From assembly GCF_000187995.2 (NCBI RefSeq), contig NZ_AEUW02000001.1, forward strand, positions 620,001 to 684,000: a stretch of DNA of 64,000 bases, read 5' to 3'. Both the position numbers and the translations under genes were made by a program. The notes beneath the pieces are model-generated. The model did no database searches. It worked only from the letters and a program-made list of their open reading frames with translations, and was not told where the DNA came from. This document shows, piece after piece, positions 7,480-16,262 of this stretch. The DNA comes from Streptococcus macacae NCTC 11558 (GTDB lineage Bacteria; Bacillota; Bacilli; Lactobacillales; Streptococcaceae). The stretch's first letter is position 1, and every line of letters begins with the position of its first letter.

Positions 7480-9204
7480 TTATTTTGTCCAAGAAGCAAC
7501 CTTTTTAGGATGCTCTTTGATCCATTTTTTGGCTGCTTTTTCTGGAGACATACCATTATTGATATCCAGCATAACAGCTTCCATATCTTTTTGTGACCAA
7601 TTAAATTTATCAATAATTTTATTTGCTTTTGGTCTATCCTTCTTGAAACCTTTACGTGTAATGGAATGAATACTTTCAATACTTCCAAAGTCTTTCTTAG
7701 GATCTTTTAAATATTTCATTTTATATTTAGCAAACATCCAGTGTGGAGACCAAGCAGTTACAACAATATCCTTTTTATTTTTGTAAGCTTGATCCAGTGC
7801 TGTTGTCATCGCACCAGTTGAAGATGATACTAATTCCCAACCGGATAAGTTGCTATAAGACTTCAAAGCTTTATTAGCAGCTTTCATGATACCTGCTCCA
7901 GGTTCAATACCTGTGATCTTTTTCCCAGCTTGATCAGATAAATCTTCAATACTGTTAACATTCTTCATGTATGTTGGCACGGCAAGACCCAGTTTGACAC
8001 CTTTAAGGTTTTGACCTAAATCAACGATGTCCTTCTTATATTTCTTATATTGATCGCCATGAGTATTTGGTAACCAAGCACTGACCATAGCATCTGTTTC
8101 GCCCTTAGCAACGGACTGCCACATAACAGCATTATCAAGAGGAGTCATTTCAACTTTGTAACCTTGATCTTTTAGAACTTGTCCTAAAACATTTGTTGAA
8201 GCAACTTCAGAATCCCACTCAACATAGGATAGTTTGACAGTTTGTCCTCCGCCTGCCGATTGTCCTTGAACAAAGATACGAGCAATGCCGGTACAAACAA
8301 ATAATATGATGGCCGTCAGAGCTACAATAGTATTTGTTTTTGAGGACTTTTGACTAGCACTACCTGCTTTCTGGTTAGCTGTTTGGCTAAAGCGATCAAT
8401 AATGATAGCTAAAATCACCAAAGCAAGACCATTGACAAACCCAGAACCAATATCAGCATGTTGAAGAGCTGATAAGACACCGCGTCCAAGACCAGGAGCT
8501 CCAATCATTGAACCTGTTACCACCATTGACAGGGCTAACATAATAGTTTGATTAATACCAGCCATAATAGTATTTTTGGCTAAAGGTAATTCAACTTTAA
8601 ATAATTTTTGGCTAGACGTACTACCAAATGCTTCGGAAGCCTCAACTAGTTCTGTTGGAATTTCACGAATAGCAAGGTTCGTAAAACGAACTGTTGGTGG
8701 TAAAGCAAAAATAACAGAAGCAAAAACGCCAGGGATTATTCCAATACCAAAAAAGGCAACGGAAGGAATCAGATAAACAAAGGCTGGCATAGTTTGCATA
8801 AAGTCTAAGATTGGATTAATAATCTGCTTGACAGTATTATTTTTAGCCATCCAAATTCCCAAAGGAATCCCAATAACAATTGAGACAAAACTAGATACTA
8901 AAACTAAAGTAAAGGTGTTTATCAAATCATCCCAAAGACCTTGATTATAGATAAAAAGCAATCCAACTAAAGTGAAGGCAGGCAATGTCCATCTTTTTCT
9001 AGCTAAGAAAAAGGCTGCTACTGTAATAAGAGCAATTAAAAGAAACGGGTTAACAAATAAAAGAGTATTTGTAATTCCATCCATGATGAAATTTCCGACT
9101 GATTGAATAAAATTAAACAGACCCGAGAAAGTTTTAGTAATCCAATTTGTTAGATCTTCTATCCAATTAGCAACGGGCAGTTTTCCTAATAAAAGTATAT
9201 TCAA
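7480..9204 (-). CDS. opuABC: Glycine betaine ABC transporter, fused permease and substrate-binding protein
   Basis: 574 residues combining two parts of an OpuA/BusA importer in one chain. The N-terminal 300 residues are the inner-membrane permease, with about eight hydrophobic segments and the EAA-type loop EASEAFGSTSSQKLFKVELPLA. After one more membrane anchor (about 305-325) comes the extracytoplasmic betaine-binding domain (330-574; VKLSYVEWDSEVAS, then the Trp-rich cage region around WLPNTHGD and WSPHWMF). It imports glycine betaine or proline betaine during osmotic stress. It is separated by 2 nt from the ATPase gene. Confidence 0.93.
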   Translation of the reverse strand: MNILLLGKLPVANWIEDLTNWITKTFSGLFNFIQSVGNFIMDGITNTLLFVNPFLLIALITVAAFFLARKRWTLPAFTLVGLLFIYNQGLWDDLINTFTLVLVSSFVSIVIGIPLGIWMAKNNTVKQIINPILDFMQTMPAFVYLIPSVAFFGIGIIPGVFASVIFALPPTVRFTNLAIREIPTELVEASEAFGSTSSQKLFKVELPLAKNTIMAGINQTIMLALSMVVTGSMIGAPGLGRGVLSALQHADIGSGFVNGLALVILAIIIDRFSQTANQKAGSASQKSSKTNTIVALTAIILFVCTGIARIFVQGQSAGGGQTVKLSYVEWDSEVASTNVLGQVLKDQGYKVEMTPLDNAVMWQSVAKGETDAMVSAWLPNTHGDQYKKYKKDIVDLGQNLKGVKLGLAVPTYMKNVNSIEDLSDQAGKKITGIEPGAGIMKAANKALKSYSNLSGWELVSSSTGAMTTALDQAYKNKKDIVVTAWSPHWMFAKYKMKYLKDPKKDFGSIESIHSITRKGFKKDRPKANKIIDKFNWSQKDMEAVMLDINNGMSPEKAAKKWIKEHPKKVASWTK

Positions 9205-9206
9205 AA

Positions 9207-10439
9207 CTATTCTTCCCCTCCTTCTACTTCTGTATCATCTTTTGTATTAGCGAGAGCTTCAATAACACGGCCTTTGATGATAACTCCCAATAGGCGATTA
9301 TCATCATCAGTTACTGCAATTGGCGCAGCTGAATCATAAATCAAAGGCATAATATCAGTAATAACAGTGTCTTTGGAAACAGTCCTAACATCACGATCAA
9401 CGACTTCTGATAGAGGAAGGTCTTTTTGTCTTGCTTCAATTGCAGCCTCTGCTGTCACAGAACCAACTAATTGTCGGCGTCTATCTGTAGCCATTAACAT
9501 GCTGACTTCTTCATTATGCATCCTTGTCAAAGCAACTTGAGGACCATCAACTTCAATAGCCGTTGTCAGTGGCTTAATCATAATATTCTGAGCTGTTAAG
9601 ACTTTTGAGCGATCAACGTCTTCAACGAATTCACGAACAAAATCATTGGCTGGTTTTGTTAAGATTTCTTCACCTGTACCAATCTGCATGATTTGTCCAT
9701 CCTTCATAAGAGCAATGCGATCACCAATTCTAAGAGCTTCATTCAAATCATGGGTAATGAAGATGATTGTCTTATGAACTTTTTCCTGTAAGTCTAAAAG
9801 TTCATCTTGCATTTCTTTTCTAATCAAAGGATCAAGAGCTGAAAAGGCTTCGTCCATTAACAGAATTTCAGGATCATTGGCTAAGGCACGAGCAAGGCCA
9901 ACACGCTGCTGCATCCCGCCAGAAAGCTGGCTAGGATACTGGTCCTTAAATGCTAAAAGATTTGAATTATCAAGGGCACGCTCAGCGCGCTCAGTACGTT
10001 CTTCTTTAGGAACACCTCTTAATTCTAACCCAAACTCCGTATTTTCCAAAATAGTCTTATGCGGAAAGAGTCCGAAATTTTGAAAAACCATATTGAGTGT
10101 ATGACGGCGAACTTCACGAAGTTCTTCTGTATTCATTTTAGCAATGTCATTGCCGTTGATATAAATATCACCTGATGAAGGTTCAATCAAGCGATTAAGC
10201 AAACGAATCAGAGTTGATTTACCAGAGCCGGAAAGCCCCATGATAACAAAGACTTCTCCTTCATTAACTTCAAAGCTAACATCATAGACTCCGACTGTTG
10301 CTCCGGTTTTCTCTAATATTTCCGTTTTACTTTTTTGTTCCTTGATCATCTCAAAAGCTGCTTTTTGTTTTTTACCAAAAATTTTTGTGAGATGCTTTAC
10401 TTCAAGTTTACTTGTTTTCTTGTCCACTTTATCCCCCAT
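9207..10439 (-). CDS. opuAA: Glycine betaine ABC transporter ATP-binding protein with tandem CBS domains
   Basis: ATPase of the OpuA/BusA betaine importer, 410 residues. The ABC domain has GLSGSGKST (Walker A), LSGGMQQR (signature) and [11 protein letters not shown] (Walker B). It is followed by two CBS domains (about 280-400), the ionic-strength and, in lactococci, c-di-AMP sensing module. The ATG at 10439 has no ribosome binding site; a GTG at 10427 preceded by GGGGGAT at 5-6 nt spacing would give a protein starting [10 protein letters not shown] and may be the true start. Promoter and operator lie at 10459-10499. Confidence 0.94.
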   Translation of the reverse strand: MGDKVDKKTSKLEVKHLTKIFGKKQKAAFEMIKEQKSKTEILEKTGATVGVYDVSFEVNEGEVFVIMGLSGSGKSTLIRLLNRLIEPSSGDIYINGNDIAKMNTEELREVRRHTLNMVFQNFGLFPHKTILENTEFGLELRGVPKEERTERAERALDNSNLLAFKDQYPSQLSGGMQQRVGLARALANDPEILLMDEAFSALDPLIRKEMQDELLDLQEKVHKTIIFITHDLNEALRIGDRIALMKDGQIMQIGTGEEILTKPANDFVREFVEDVDRSKVLTAQNIMIKPLTTAIEVDGPQVALTRMHNEEVSMLMATDRRRQLVGSVTAEAAIEARQKDLPLSEVVDRDVRTVSKDTVITDIMPLIYDSAAPIAVTDDDNRLLGVIIKGRVIEALANTKDDTEVEGGEE

Positions 10440-10458
10440 TTCTAATCTGATAAATATA

Positions 10459-10499
10459 AGTGACCATACTATTATAATATTATATGGTTACTATGTCAA
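10459..10499 (-). promoter_or_regulatory. opu promoter covered by an inverted repeat, probable BusR operator
   Basis: On the minus strand TTGACA (10499-10494), 17 bp, TATAAT (10476-10471) form a perfect consensus promoter. The inverted repeat AGTGACCATA (10459-10468) / TATGGTTACT (10483-10492), 10-bp arms with one mismatch and a 14-bp spacer, overlaps the region from the -35 to beyond the -10. Its placement in front of opuAA, next to a BusR gene, makes it the likely BusR binding site; bound repressor would block RNA polymerase. Confidence 0.75.
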
Positions 10500-10543
10500 A
10501 AAAATCGTCATAAAATTCTTATTTTCAATATTAAATTTCCTTA

Positions 10544-11176
10544 TCAGGAGATGTCAAACAGATGTTGCATACGAACAAAGGAGGATTCATCTCCCACAAA
10601 ATAAAGAGTATCGTCCTTTCGCACTGTTGCATATGGTCCCGGAGATAAGAGCAGCTCTTCTTTACTTTTTAAAGCCACCACTGTTGCTCCTGTCTGATGC
10701 CACAGATTTAATTCGGATAGGCTTTTATTAAGGTTGTCGCTTTCTTTATTTAAATGTAATTCAAAGGGTTCAAAAGGAAATTTCTTGCGCAGCTGTGTTG
10801 CTTGAGAAAGAAAAGTTTCTGTCAGTTTGTCAATTGTTTCTAGCTCTTGTTTTTGTCTAGCAATGCTGGTTTGAATATCTTTTTTGATTTCTTTTAACGA
10901 AAAGGTTACTTCAAATTTTTGAAGAAATTCCGCTGCTTTATCTTTAGAAACTACAACAACGCCGCTTCCTTGTCTGATGGAGACTATATCTAAATCAGCT
11001 AAAACATTAATTGCTTTTCTAGCTGTTTCAGGGGATACATTGAAATAACTAGAAATAGTAGAACGCGATTTAATTTTCTGTCCTACGGAGAATTTTCCAT
11101 CTACAATCCGTTGAGCAATTCCTATTGCTACTTTTTGATAACGAGGATTACTAATTGTTTTATCTTTCTTTGCCAT
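10544..11176 (-). CDS. busR: BusR-type GntR repressor with RCK_C (c-di-AMP-binding) domain
   Basis: 210 residues in the BusR order: GntR winged helix (about 10-77; SRSTISSYFNVSPETARKA), a coiled-coil linker (95-135) and a C-terminal RCK_C/TrkA_C domain (138-208). In Lactococcus and S. agalactiae BusR binds c-di-AMP and then represses the betaine transporter busA/opuA. Here it lies directly upstream of opuAA on the same strand, with the operator between them. It is 7 nt behind the GntR/UTRA gene and probably shares its transcript. The weak ribosome binding site suggests coupling. Confidence 0.88.
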   Translation of the reverse strand: MAKKDKTISNPRYQKVAIGIAQRIVDGKFSVGQKIKSRSTISSYFNVSPETARKAINVLADLDIVSIRQGSGVVVVSKDKAAEFLQKFEVTFSLKEIKKDIQTSIARQKQELETIDKLTETFLSQATQLRKKFPFEPFELHLNKESDNLNKSLSELNLWHQTGATVVALKSKEELLLSPGPYATVRKDDTLYFVGDESSFVRMQHLFDIS

Positions 11177-11183
11177 ATTATAC

Positions 11184-11882
11184 TTACTTATTTTCTAAAT
11201 AAAATTCAAAACGCTCACCAACATATTGACTGCGTACGTATTCAAAAGGAATTCCGTCTTCAAAATAAGAAACCTGAGTCAAACTTAAGACAGCTTGGCC
11301 TTTTGATATTTCAAGAAAATGCGCTGTTTGTTCATCAGCATTTCTTGCAGATATTGTTTGCTGGCTCTTGTCAATCACAAAGCCATTATCAGTTAAAGTT
11401 TGAAAAAAATGCTCTGTGATATCTTCTTTTTTAAAATTTTTTATAATTCGTTCAGGAATCGCAGTAATTTCAAACACCACCGGAAGGTCATCAGCATATC
11501 TGACACGCTTCATGCGGATAACATATGAATTGGGCTTAATATTTAAAAAACCTGTTTCTTGTTCATTAGGGTGTACCCGCTGATAGGAGATAACTTTAGT
11601 AGAAGGTATTTTTCCTTGAGAGCTGACAATTTGCGTGAAACTGGTTGTTCCAGTCATTTTTTCCTGAACACGGCTGCTGGCTACATAAGTACCGCTTCCA
11701 ATACGTCTTTCTAAAATTCCCTCATCAACTAAAAGAGTTATAGCTTGACGTAAAGTCATGCGGCTAACTTTAAATTGATCCGCCAGATCGCGTTCACTTG
11801 GGAGACGATCTCCTATTTTCCATAAACTTTTATCAATTTCCTTTTTGATATGATCATGAATACGAATATAAGCGGGCAGCAT
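11184..11882 (-). CDS. GntR family regulator with UTRA ligand-binding domain
   Basis: 232 residues: GntR-type winged helix (about 1-70; LPSERDLADQFKVSRMTLRQA) and a UTRA domain (85-230), which in this HutC subfamily usually binds small sugars, phosphosugars or amino-acid-like effectors. It is transcribed divergently from guaA from TTTACA (11945-11940), 18 bp, TACTAT (11921-11916). AAGGAG lies just before the ATG. The effector and targets are unknown. Two palindromes in the shared intergenic region (11952-11984, 12092-12111) are candidate operators, making autoregulation and control of guaA plausible. Confidence 0.85.
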   Translation of the reverse strand: MLPAYIRIHDHIKKEIDKSLWKIGDRLPSERDLADQFKVSRMTLRQAITLLVDEGILERRIGSGTYVASSRVQEKMTGTTSFTQIVSSQGKIPSTKVISYQRVHPNEQETGFLNIKPNSYVIRMKRVRYADDLPVVFEITAIPERIIKNFKKEDITEHFFQTLTDNGFVIDKSQQTISARNADEQTAHFLEISKGQAVLSLTQVSYFEDGIPFEYVRSQYVGERFEFYLENK

Positions 11883-11951
11883 CTTTTCTCCTTGCCTGTT
11901 AAAGATTTTTTACTAATAGTATCAAATTTTTGCTTCATTTGTAAAGAGCCT

Positions 11952-11984
11952 TTCTAATACATGTTGTGGGAAACCGTATTAGAA
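11952..11984. promoter_or_regulatory. Inverted repeat upstream of gntR, candidate operator
   Basis: TTCTAATAC (11952-11960) and GTATTAGAA (11976-11984) are perfect 9-bp arms separated by 15 bp. The repeat sits just upstream of the -35 of the GntR gene and is not followed by a T-run, so it is more likely a protein site than a terminator. Confidence 0.45.
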
Positions 11985-12071
11985 TATGTCCCTTTGGAAC
12001 TTTTAAGTGAACTTCCTTTTCTATCATTTCCATTTTCCCTAAAAGCTACTGAAAAATGTTTCAATTTGTGT

Positions 12072-12111
12072 TAAAATAAGATTACTATGTTTTTGCTAAA
12101 ACTTTAGCAAA
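12072..12111 (+). promoter_or_regulatory. guaA promoter region with palindrome in the leader
   Basis: TAAAAT (12072-12077) is the probable -10, with a poor TGAAAA-like -35 about 16 bp upstream. TTTGCTAAA (12092-12100), AC, TTTAGCAAA (12103-12111) is a perfect 20-bp palindrome about 8-27 nt after the expected start of transcription and just before the ribosome binding site. It could be an operator of the divergent GntR regulator or a short RNA hairpin. Confidence 0.45.
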
Positions 12112-12132
12112 TAATAAATAGAAAGGAACATA

Positions 12133-13686
12133 ATGACTGATATTAGTGATATTCAGAAAATTATCGTACTTGATTATGGTAGCCAGTACAATCAATTGAT
12201 TGCACGTCGTATTCGTGAACTAGGGGTTTTCTCAGAGTTAAAGAGCCATAAGATCACAGCCGATGAAGTGCGTGCTATTAATCCTATTGGTATTATTCTT
12301 TCAGGTGGGCCAAATTCAGTTTATTCTGAAGACGCATTTGATATTGACGAAGAAATTTTTGAGCTTGGAATTCCAATTCTTGGTATCTGCTACGGTATGC
12401 AGCTGTTAACCTCTAAATTAGGCGGAAAAGTTGTCCCTGCCGGACAGACCGGCAATAGTGAATACGGTCAGTCCACCTTGCATTTGGTAGATGAATCGCC
12501 ATTATTTGAAAATACACCAAAAGAACAGATTGTATTAATGAGCCACAGCGATGCAGTTACAGCCATTCCAGCTGGGTTTCAATTGATAGGTGAATCAAAC
12601 GACTGTCCCTATGCTGCTATTGAAAATCCAAAAAAGAAAATTTTTGGCATTCAATTTCATCCAGAAGTACGTCATTCTGAATACGGTCATACTGTTTTGC
12701 GTAATTTTGCCTTAGATATCTGCGGAGCTAAAGGTGATTGGTCTATGACCAATTTCATTGACATGGAAATTTCAAAAATTCGTGAAAAGGTGGGCAGCCG
12801 AAAAGTTCTTTTGGGTCTTTCAGGCGGAGTAGATTCGTCAGTCGTTGGTGTCCTTCTTCAAAAAGCTATTGGAGATCAATTAACATGTATTTTTGTTGAT
12901 CACGGCCTTCTTCGTAAAGGTGAAGGTGATCAAGTGATGACAATGCTGGGCGGAAAATTCGGTCTCAACATTATCCGAGTAGACGCTTCTCAACGTTTCT
13001 TAGACCTTCTTTCTGGGATTGAAGATCCAGAGAAAAAGCGTAAGATCATTGGAAATGAATTTGTTTATGTTTTTGATGATGAAGCCAGCAAATTAAAGGG
13101 AGTTGATTTTCTTGCACAAGGTACTCTCTATACAGATGTGATTGAATCAGGTACTGAAACAGCACAAACAATTAAATCTCATCATAATGTAGGCGGCCTG
13201 CCGGAAGATATGCAATTTGAGTTAATTGAACCTCTTAACACACTTTTTAAAGATGAGGTTCGTGAACTTGGTACTGCATTAGGAATGCCAGACGAGATCG
13301 TTTGGCGTCAGCCCTTCCCAGGACCTGGTCTGGCTATTCGTATCATGGGAGAAATTACTGCTGAAAAATTAGAAACCGTTCGTGAATCAGATGCTATTCT
13401 TCGTGAAGAAATTGCTATAGCAGGTTTGAATCGCGATGTTTGGCAATATTTCACTGTTAACACCGGTGTTCGCTCAGTGGGAGTTATGGGAGATGGCCGC
13501 ACTTATGATTATACGATTGCCATTCGCGCTATCACTTCCATTGATGGTATGACTGCTGATTTTGCCCGCCTCCCTTGGGAAGTACTTCAAAAAATTTCAG
13601 TTCGTATCGTAAATGAAGTTAATCATGTTAATCGCGTCGTTTATGATATTACAAGCAAACCGCCTGCAACTGTTGAATGGGAATAA
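12133..13686 (+). CDS. guaA: GMP synthase (glutamine-hydrolysing)
   Basis: Converts XMP to GMP with ATP and glutamine in the cytosol, the last step of de novo GMP synthesis. 517 residues: class I amidotransferase domain (about 8-200) with Cys86 in GICYGMQ and His176/Glu178 in FHPE; ATP pyrophosphatase domain with the PP-loop SGGVDS at 230-235; C-terminal dimerisation domain ending in the usual [16 protein letters not shown] lies 4-10 nt upstream of the ATG. It is monocistronic, followed by a long hairpin. Confidence 0.98.
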   Translation: MTDISDIQKIIVLDYGSQYNQLIARRIRELGVFSELKSHKITADEVRAINPIGIILSGGPNSVYSEDAFDIDEEIFELGIPILGICYGMQLLTSKLGGKVVPAGQTGNSEYGQSTLHLVDESPLFENTPKEQIVLMSHSDAVTAIPAGFQLIGESNDCPYAAIENPKKKIFGIQFHPEVRHSEYGHTVLRNFALDICGAKGDWSMTNFIDMEISKIREKVGSRKVLLGLSGGVDSSVVGVLLQKAIGDQLTCIFVDHGLLRKGEGDQVMTMLGGKFGLNIIRVDASQRFLDLLSGIEDPEKKRKIIGNEFVYVFDDEASKLKGVDFLAQGTLYTDVIESGTETAQTIKSHHNVGGLPEDMQFELIEPLNTLFKDEVRELGTALGMPDEIVWRQPFPGPGLAIRIMGEITAEKLETVRESDAILREEIAIAGLNRDVWQYFTVNTGVRSVGVMGDGRTYDYTIAIRAITSIDGMTADFARLPWEVLQKISVRIVNEVNHVNRVVYDITSKPPATVEWE

Positions 13687-13739
13687 AACCTTTGATTTTA
13701 CAGTCATAACACATTTATTGTTATCATCAAATATTAAAT

Positions 13740-13820
13740 AAAGCTTAATTGCACTAAACCAAGCATTTGTTCAATACATGAACTTTTGGTATCTAGTTCA
13801 ATATAAGCTTTTTTATATTT
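13740..13820 (+). terminator. Long nested hairpin behind guaA
   Basis: AAAGCTTA-ATTGCACTA (from 13740) pairs with TAGTTCAATATAAGCTTT (ending 13811) with one bulge and one mismatch. Inside, CCAA/TTGG and GTTCA/TGAAC add a second stem. It is followed by TTTTTTATATTT. It functions as a terminator in appearance, but at about 72 bp it is much larger than needed and could be a degenerate palindromic repeat element. Confidence 0.55.
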
Positions 13821-13841
13821 AAAAAATAACCTCAAAAAATA

Positions 13842-14801
13842 TTATTCCAATTTATTAAGATCTTGAAAATGACAGAAAGCCCCTATTAAATTAGCATGAT
13901 TATGAAAACGGCAAGAATCAATACAACAGCTTTCTAGGCAGCTAGCCCATTTTTCTTCTGTTAAAAGTTGGGCATACTGTTTTCTTATTCCTTCGATCAG
14001 TAGCTTTTGACTGCTGATTCCACCTCCTATTAACAATTTTTTTAGGCGGAAAATAGTTTGTAAATTTAAAATTAAATAGGCGATTTCACGACAATAACTT
14101 TCAAATAGGGCCGTCAACTCTATTGTAGATTTAGTGGTTAAAGCCTCGAATACTTTTTGACCATCTGCTGACGGAAGATTCAAGCATTTACTTGCTTTAT
14201 CAATAAATTGAACAGCAGAACCACTGTTTTCTAAAAGACTCTCAATGCCTTTTTGACCTAATTTGAAAACTTCTTTTTGTATTAACTGTTTATCTGGTTT
14301 GGTCAATGAGCTTGGATAACGCCTTTTGGGACTAACCAAAATGTCATTGGCTTGAAAATTTTTGAAACTTAGCAGATTTCCATTTGAGACTAAAGCCAAA
14401 CCAACCCCTGTTCCTAATGTTAAAACTGCTCCGCACTGAATACTTCTTAAATTACCATATCTAGCTTCTGCTAACCCTGCAGCATTAGCATCATTAATGA
14501 TAGTTACCGGTAGAGAAAATTTTGTTTTAAGAAAAGAAGCTAATGGAAAATTTTTTAGGTAAGGAATTAATCCCCCTCTAAAAATGTAACCTATCTCAGC
14601 ATTTATTTGCCCTGGACAAGCGATACATAGACCTGATATTTGGGATTGATAAGTCTGAATTAATTTTTCAAGGCTATTTAGAAAAGTGCTCATGCTATCT
14701 TCAGTAAGAAATTTACCGGTCTGGTTCAACTCAAGTTTTCTGTCTATTAATGCATATTTAATAAAGGTTCCGCCGATATCTATAGTTAAGTATTGTGTCA
14801 T
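13842..14801 (-). CDS. ROK family protein (sugar kinase-like) lacking the ROK zinc motif
   Basis: 319 residues with the actin-fold ATPase pattern of ROK kinases: DIGGTFIKY (8-16) phosphate 1, INDANAAGLAEARYG with the probable catalytic Asp, LGTGVGLALV, and LLIGGGIS (adenosine site). The family phosphorylates hexoses or N-acetylhexosamines, or acts as regulators; there is no DNA-binding domain here. The usual H...CxCGxxGCxE zinc-binding segment after the GTGxG motif is replaced by a stretch with no cysteines, so it belongs to a diverged subgroup and the substrate cannot be stated. Confidence 0.75.
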   Translation of the reverse strand: MTQYLTIDIGGTFIKYALIDRKLELNQTGKFLTEDSMSTFLNSLEKLIQTYQSQISGLCIACPGQINAEIGYIFRGGLIPYLKNFPLASFLKTKFSLPVTIINDANAAGLAEARYGNLRSIQCGAVLTLGTGVGLALVSNGNLLSFKNFQANDILVSPKRRYPSSLTKPDKQLIQKEVFKLGQKGIESLLENSGSAVQFIDKASKCLNLPSADGQKVFEALTTKSTIELTALFESYCREIAYLILNLQTIFRLKKLLIGGGISSQKLLIEGIRKQYAQLLTEEKWASCLESCCIDSCRFHNHANLIGAFCHFQDLNKLE

Positions 14802-14829
14802 TTAATCCGCCTTGTTACTTATTTACAGT

Positions 14830-14867
14830 AAAATAGAGTTGGAGCATTTTATATTTCCAACCCTATT
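14830..14867 (-). terminator. Terminator behind adhA
   Basis: AATAGAGTTGGA (14832-14843) and TCCAACCCTATT (14856-14867) form a 12-bp stem with one mismatch. On the minus strand the stem is followed by TTTTAC. It lies between adhA and the ROK gene. Confidence 0.55.
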
Positions 14868-14907
14868 ATTATTTTGACTCTTCCTTTGAAAACGATATGA
14901 TGGGCTA

Positions 14908-15930
14908 TCAGCCTTCTTTTGTAAAATCTAAAACCATTCGTCCTTGAATTTGACCAGCTTCCATTTCGTTAAAAATTGCTGGTGCATCATCAACAGCTCG
15001 TTTTTGAACTACAGGGACAACTAAGCCTTGTGCTCCAAAATCAAAAGCTTCTTCCAGATCCTTTCGTGTTCCTACAAGAGAACCAACAACCCTAATACCA
15101 TCTAAAACAGTTTTCACAATACTTAGTTCCATATATTCTGAAGGCAGACCAACTGCTACTACTGTTCCGCCTGCACGAACGCTATCAACAGCTTGATTAA
15201 AGGCGACTTTTGAAACAGCTGTCACGACTGCACCATGGCATCCACCTGTTAGCTCTTGAATGCGAGCAGCAACATCTTCAACTTCTTTTGCATTAATAAT
15301 GATATCAGCTCCTACTTTTTTCGCTAAATCTAGCTTATCTGCATTGATATCAACTGCTACGACATGCGTATTAAAAACCTTTTTAGCATATTGGACAGCG
15401 AGATTTCCCAAACCTCCCGCTCCATAAATAACAATCCATTTACCTGGTGCTGCTCCTGCTTCTTTAATAGCTTTATAAGTAGTCACGCCAGCGCAAGTGA
15501 TCGAACTAGCCTGAGCGGGATCTAGTCCTTCTGGAACTTTAACAGCATAATTTGCTGTTACAACAACATATTCACTCATACCGCCATCAACATTATAACC
15601 AGCATTCTTGACACTTCGGCATAAAGTTTCTCGTCCTGTTGTACAATACTCACAATGACCGCAGCCTTCAAAGAACCAAGCAATACTTACTCTATCACCT
15701 ACTTTTAATGAGGTCACATCATCAGCGACTTCGGTAACGATACCGATACCTTCATGTCCTAATATTCTGCCTGGTACTTGCCCAAAATCACCATGGGCAA
15801 CATGCAAATCAGTGTGACAAACACCGCAGTATTCTACTTTAACTAAAGCTTCGCCATGTTTGATTTGCGGGATTGGTTTATCCTTAACTTCAACACCTGT
15901 AGATGCTTCATTAACAACAATAGCTTTCAT
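14908..15930 (-). CDS. adhA: Zinc-dependent alcohol dehydrogenase AdhA/AdhP
   Basis: NAD-dependent medium-chain alcohol dehydrogenase interconverting ethanol and acetaldehyde. 340 residues: catalytic zinc ligands Cys38 (CGVCHTD) and His59 with Glu60 (GHEG); structural zinc cysteines 90, 93, 96 and 104; NAD fold with GAGGLGN in mid-protein. GGAGG precedes the ATG. It is monocistronic, with its own promoter at 15972-16000 overlapped by a Rex-like site and a terminator behind. It re-oxidises NADH during mixed-acid fermentation. Confidence 0.95.
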   Translation of the reverse strand: MKAIVVNEASTGVEVKDKPIPQIKHGEALVKVEYCGVCHTDLHVAHGDFGQVPGRILGHEGIGIVTEVADDVTSLKVGDRVSIAWFFEGCGHCEYCTTGRETLCRSVKNAGYNVDGGMSEYVVVTANYAVKVPEGLDPAQASSITCAGVTTYKAIKEAGAAPGKWIVIYGAGGLGNLAVQYAKKVFNTHVVAVDINADKLDLAKKVGADIIINAKEVEDVAARIQELTGGCHGAVVTAVSKVAFNQAVDSVRAGGTVVAVGLPSEYMELSIVKTVLDGIRVVGSLVGTRKDLEEAFDFGAQGLVVPVVQKRAVDDAPAIFNEMEAGQIQGRMVLDFTKEG

Positions 15931-15971
15931 AGTAATACCTCCAAATAAATAGTTATAAAGTATTTTCTTTA

Positions 15972-16000
15972 ATTATATAATTTTGTGAAAAAAATAGCAA
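15972..16000 (-). promoter_or_regulatory. adhA promoter with overlapping Rex-like operator
   Basis: On the minus strand TTGCTA (16000-15995), 17 bp, TATAAT (15977-15972). The 18-mer TTGCTATTTTTTTCACAA (16000-15983) agrees with TTGTGAAATATTTCACAA at 13 positions, with one perfect half-site. It covers the -35 and spacer, so a bound Rex would block transcription. Rex control of alcohol dehydrogenases is well established; for this gene it is inferred. Confidence 0.6.
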
Positions 16001-16135
16001 TATAGAGGTGAAGAAGTTTTAATATCTTAGTCTGGTAAATCCATCTGTAGCGTAGTAGTTTTATTCCTAAAGCTCTTGTAACAGTTTTACTCTTTTTCAA
16101 AGAAACGATCTCTAGATAATGAAATCTCAAAAATT

Positions 16136-16166
16136 AAAAAAAAGCAGACTGTCTTTGTGTGCTGCT
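16136..16166 (-). terminator. Terminator behind the DUF915 hydrolase gene
   Basis: On the minus strand AGCAG (16166-16162) pairs with CTGCT (16147-16143), with a further weak inner stem, and is followed by eight T (16143-16136). It fits termination of the gene that ends at 16263. Confidence 0.5.
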
Positions 16167-16210
16167 CCCCAAAAGGTTAGATTCAAAATCTAACGATTTT
16201 TCAAGGGGAG
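16165..16210. other. Nested stem-loop in the adhA-DUF915 gap
   Basis: CTCCCC (16165-16170) pairs with GGGGAG (16205-16210), and inside it GTTAGATT (16176-16183), CAA, AATCTAAC (16187-16194) is a perfect 8-bp stem. It directly adjoins the terminator. Of the 332-bp gap, 16010-16135 shows nothing further that I recognise. Confidence 0.45.
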
Positions 16211-16262
16211 AGTTCAACTGTCCTTGCTTTCCTTTTTAACTTTAAAACTTATAACATTCTTC

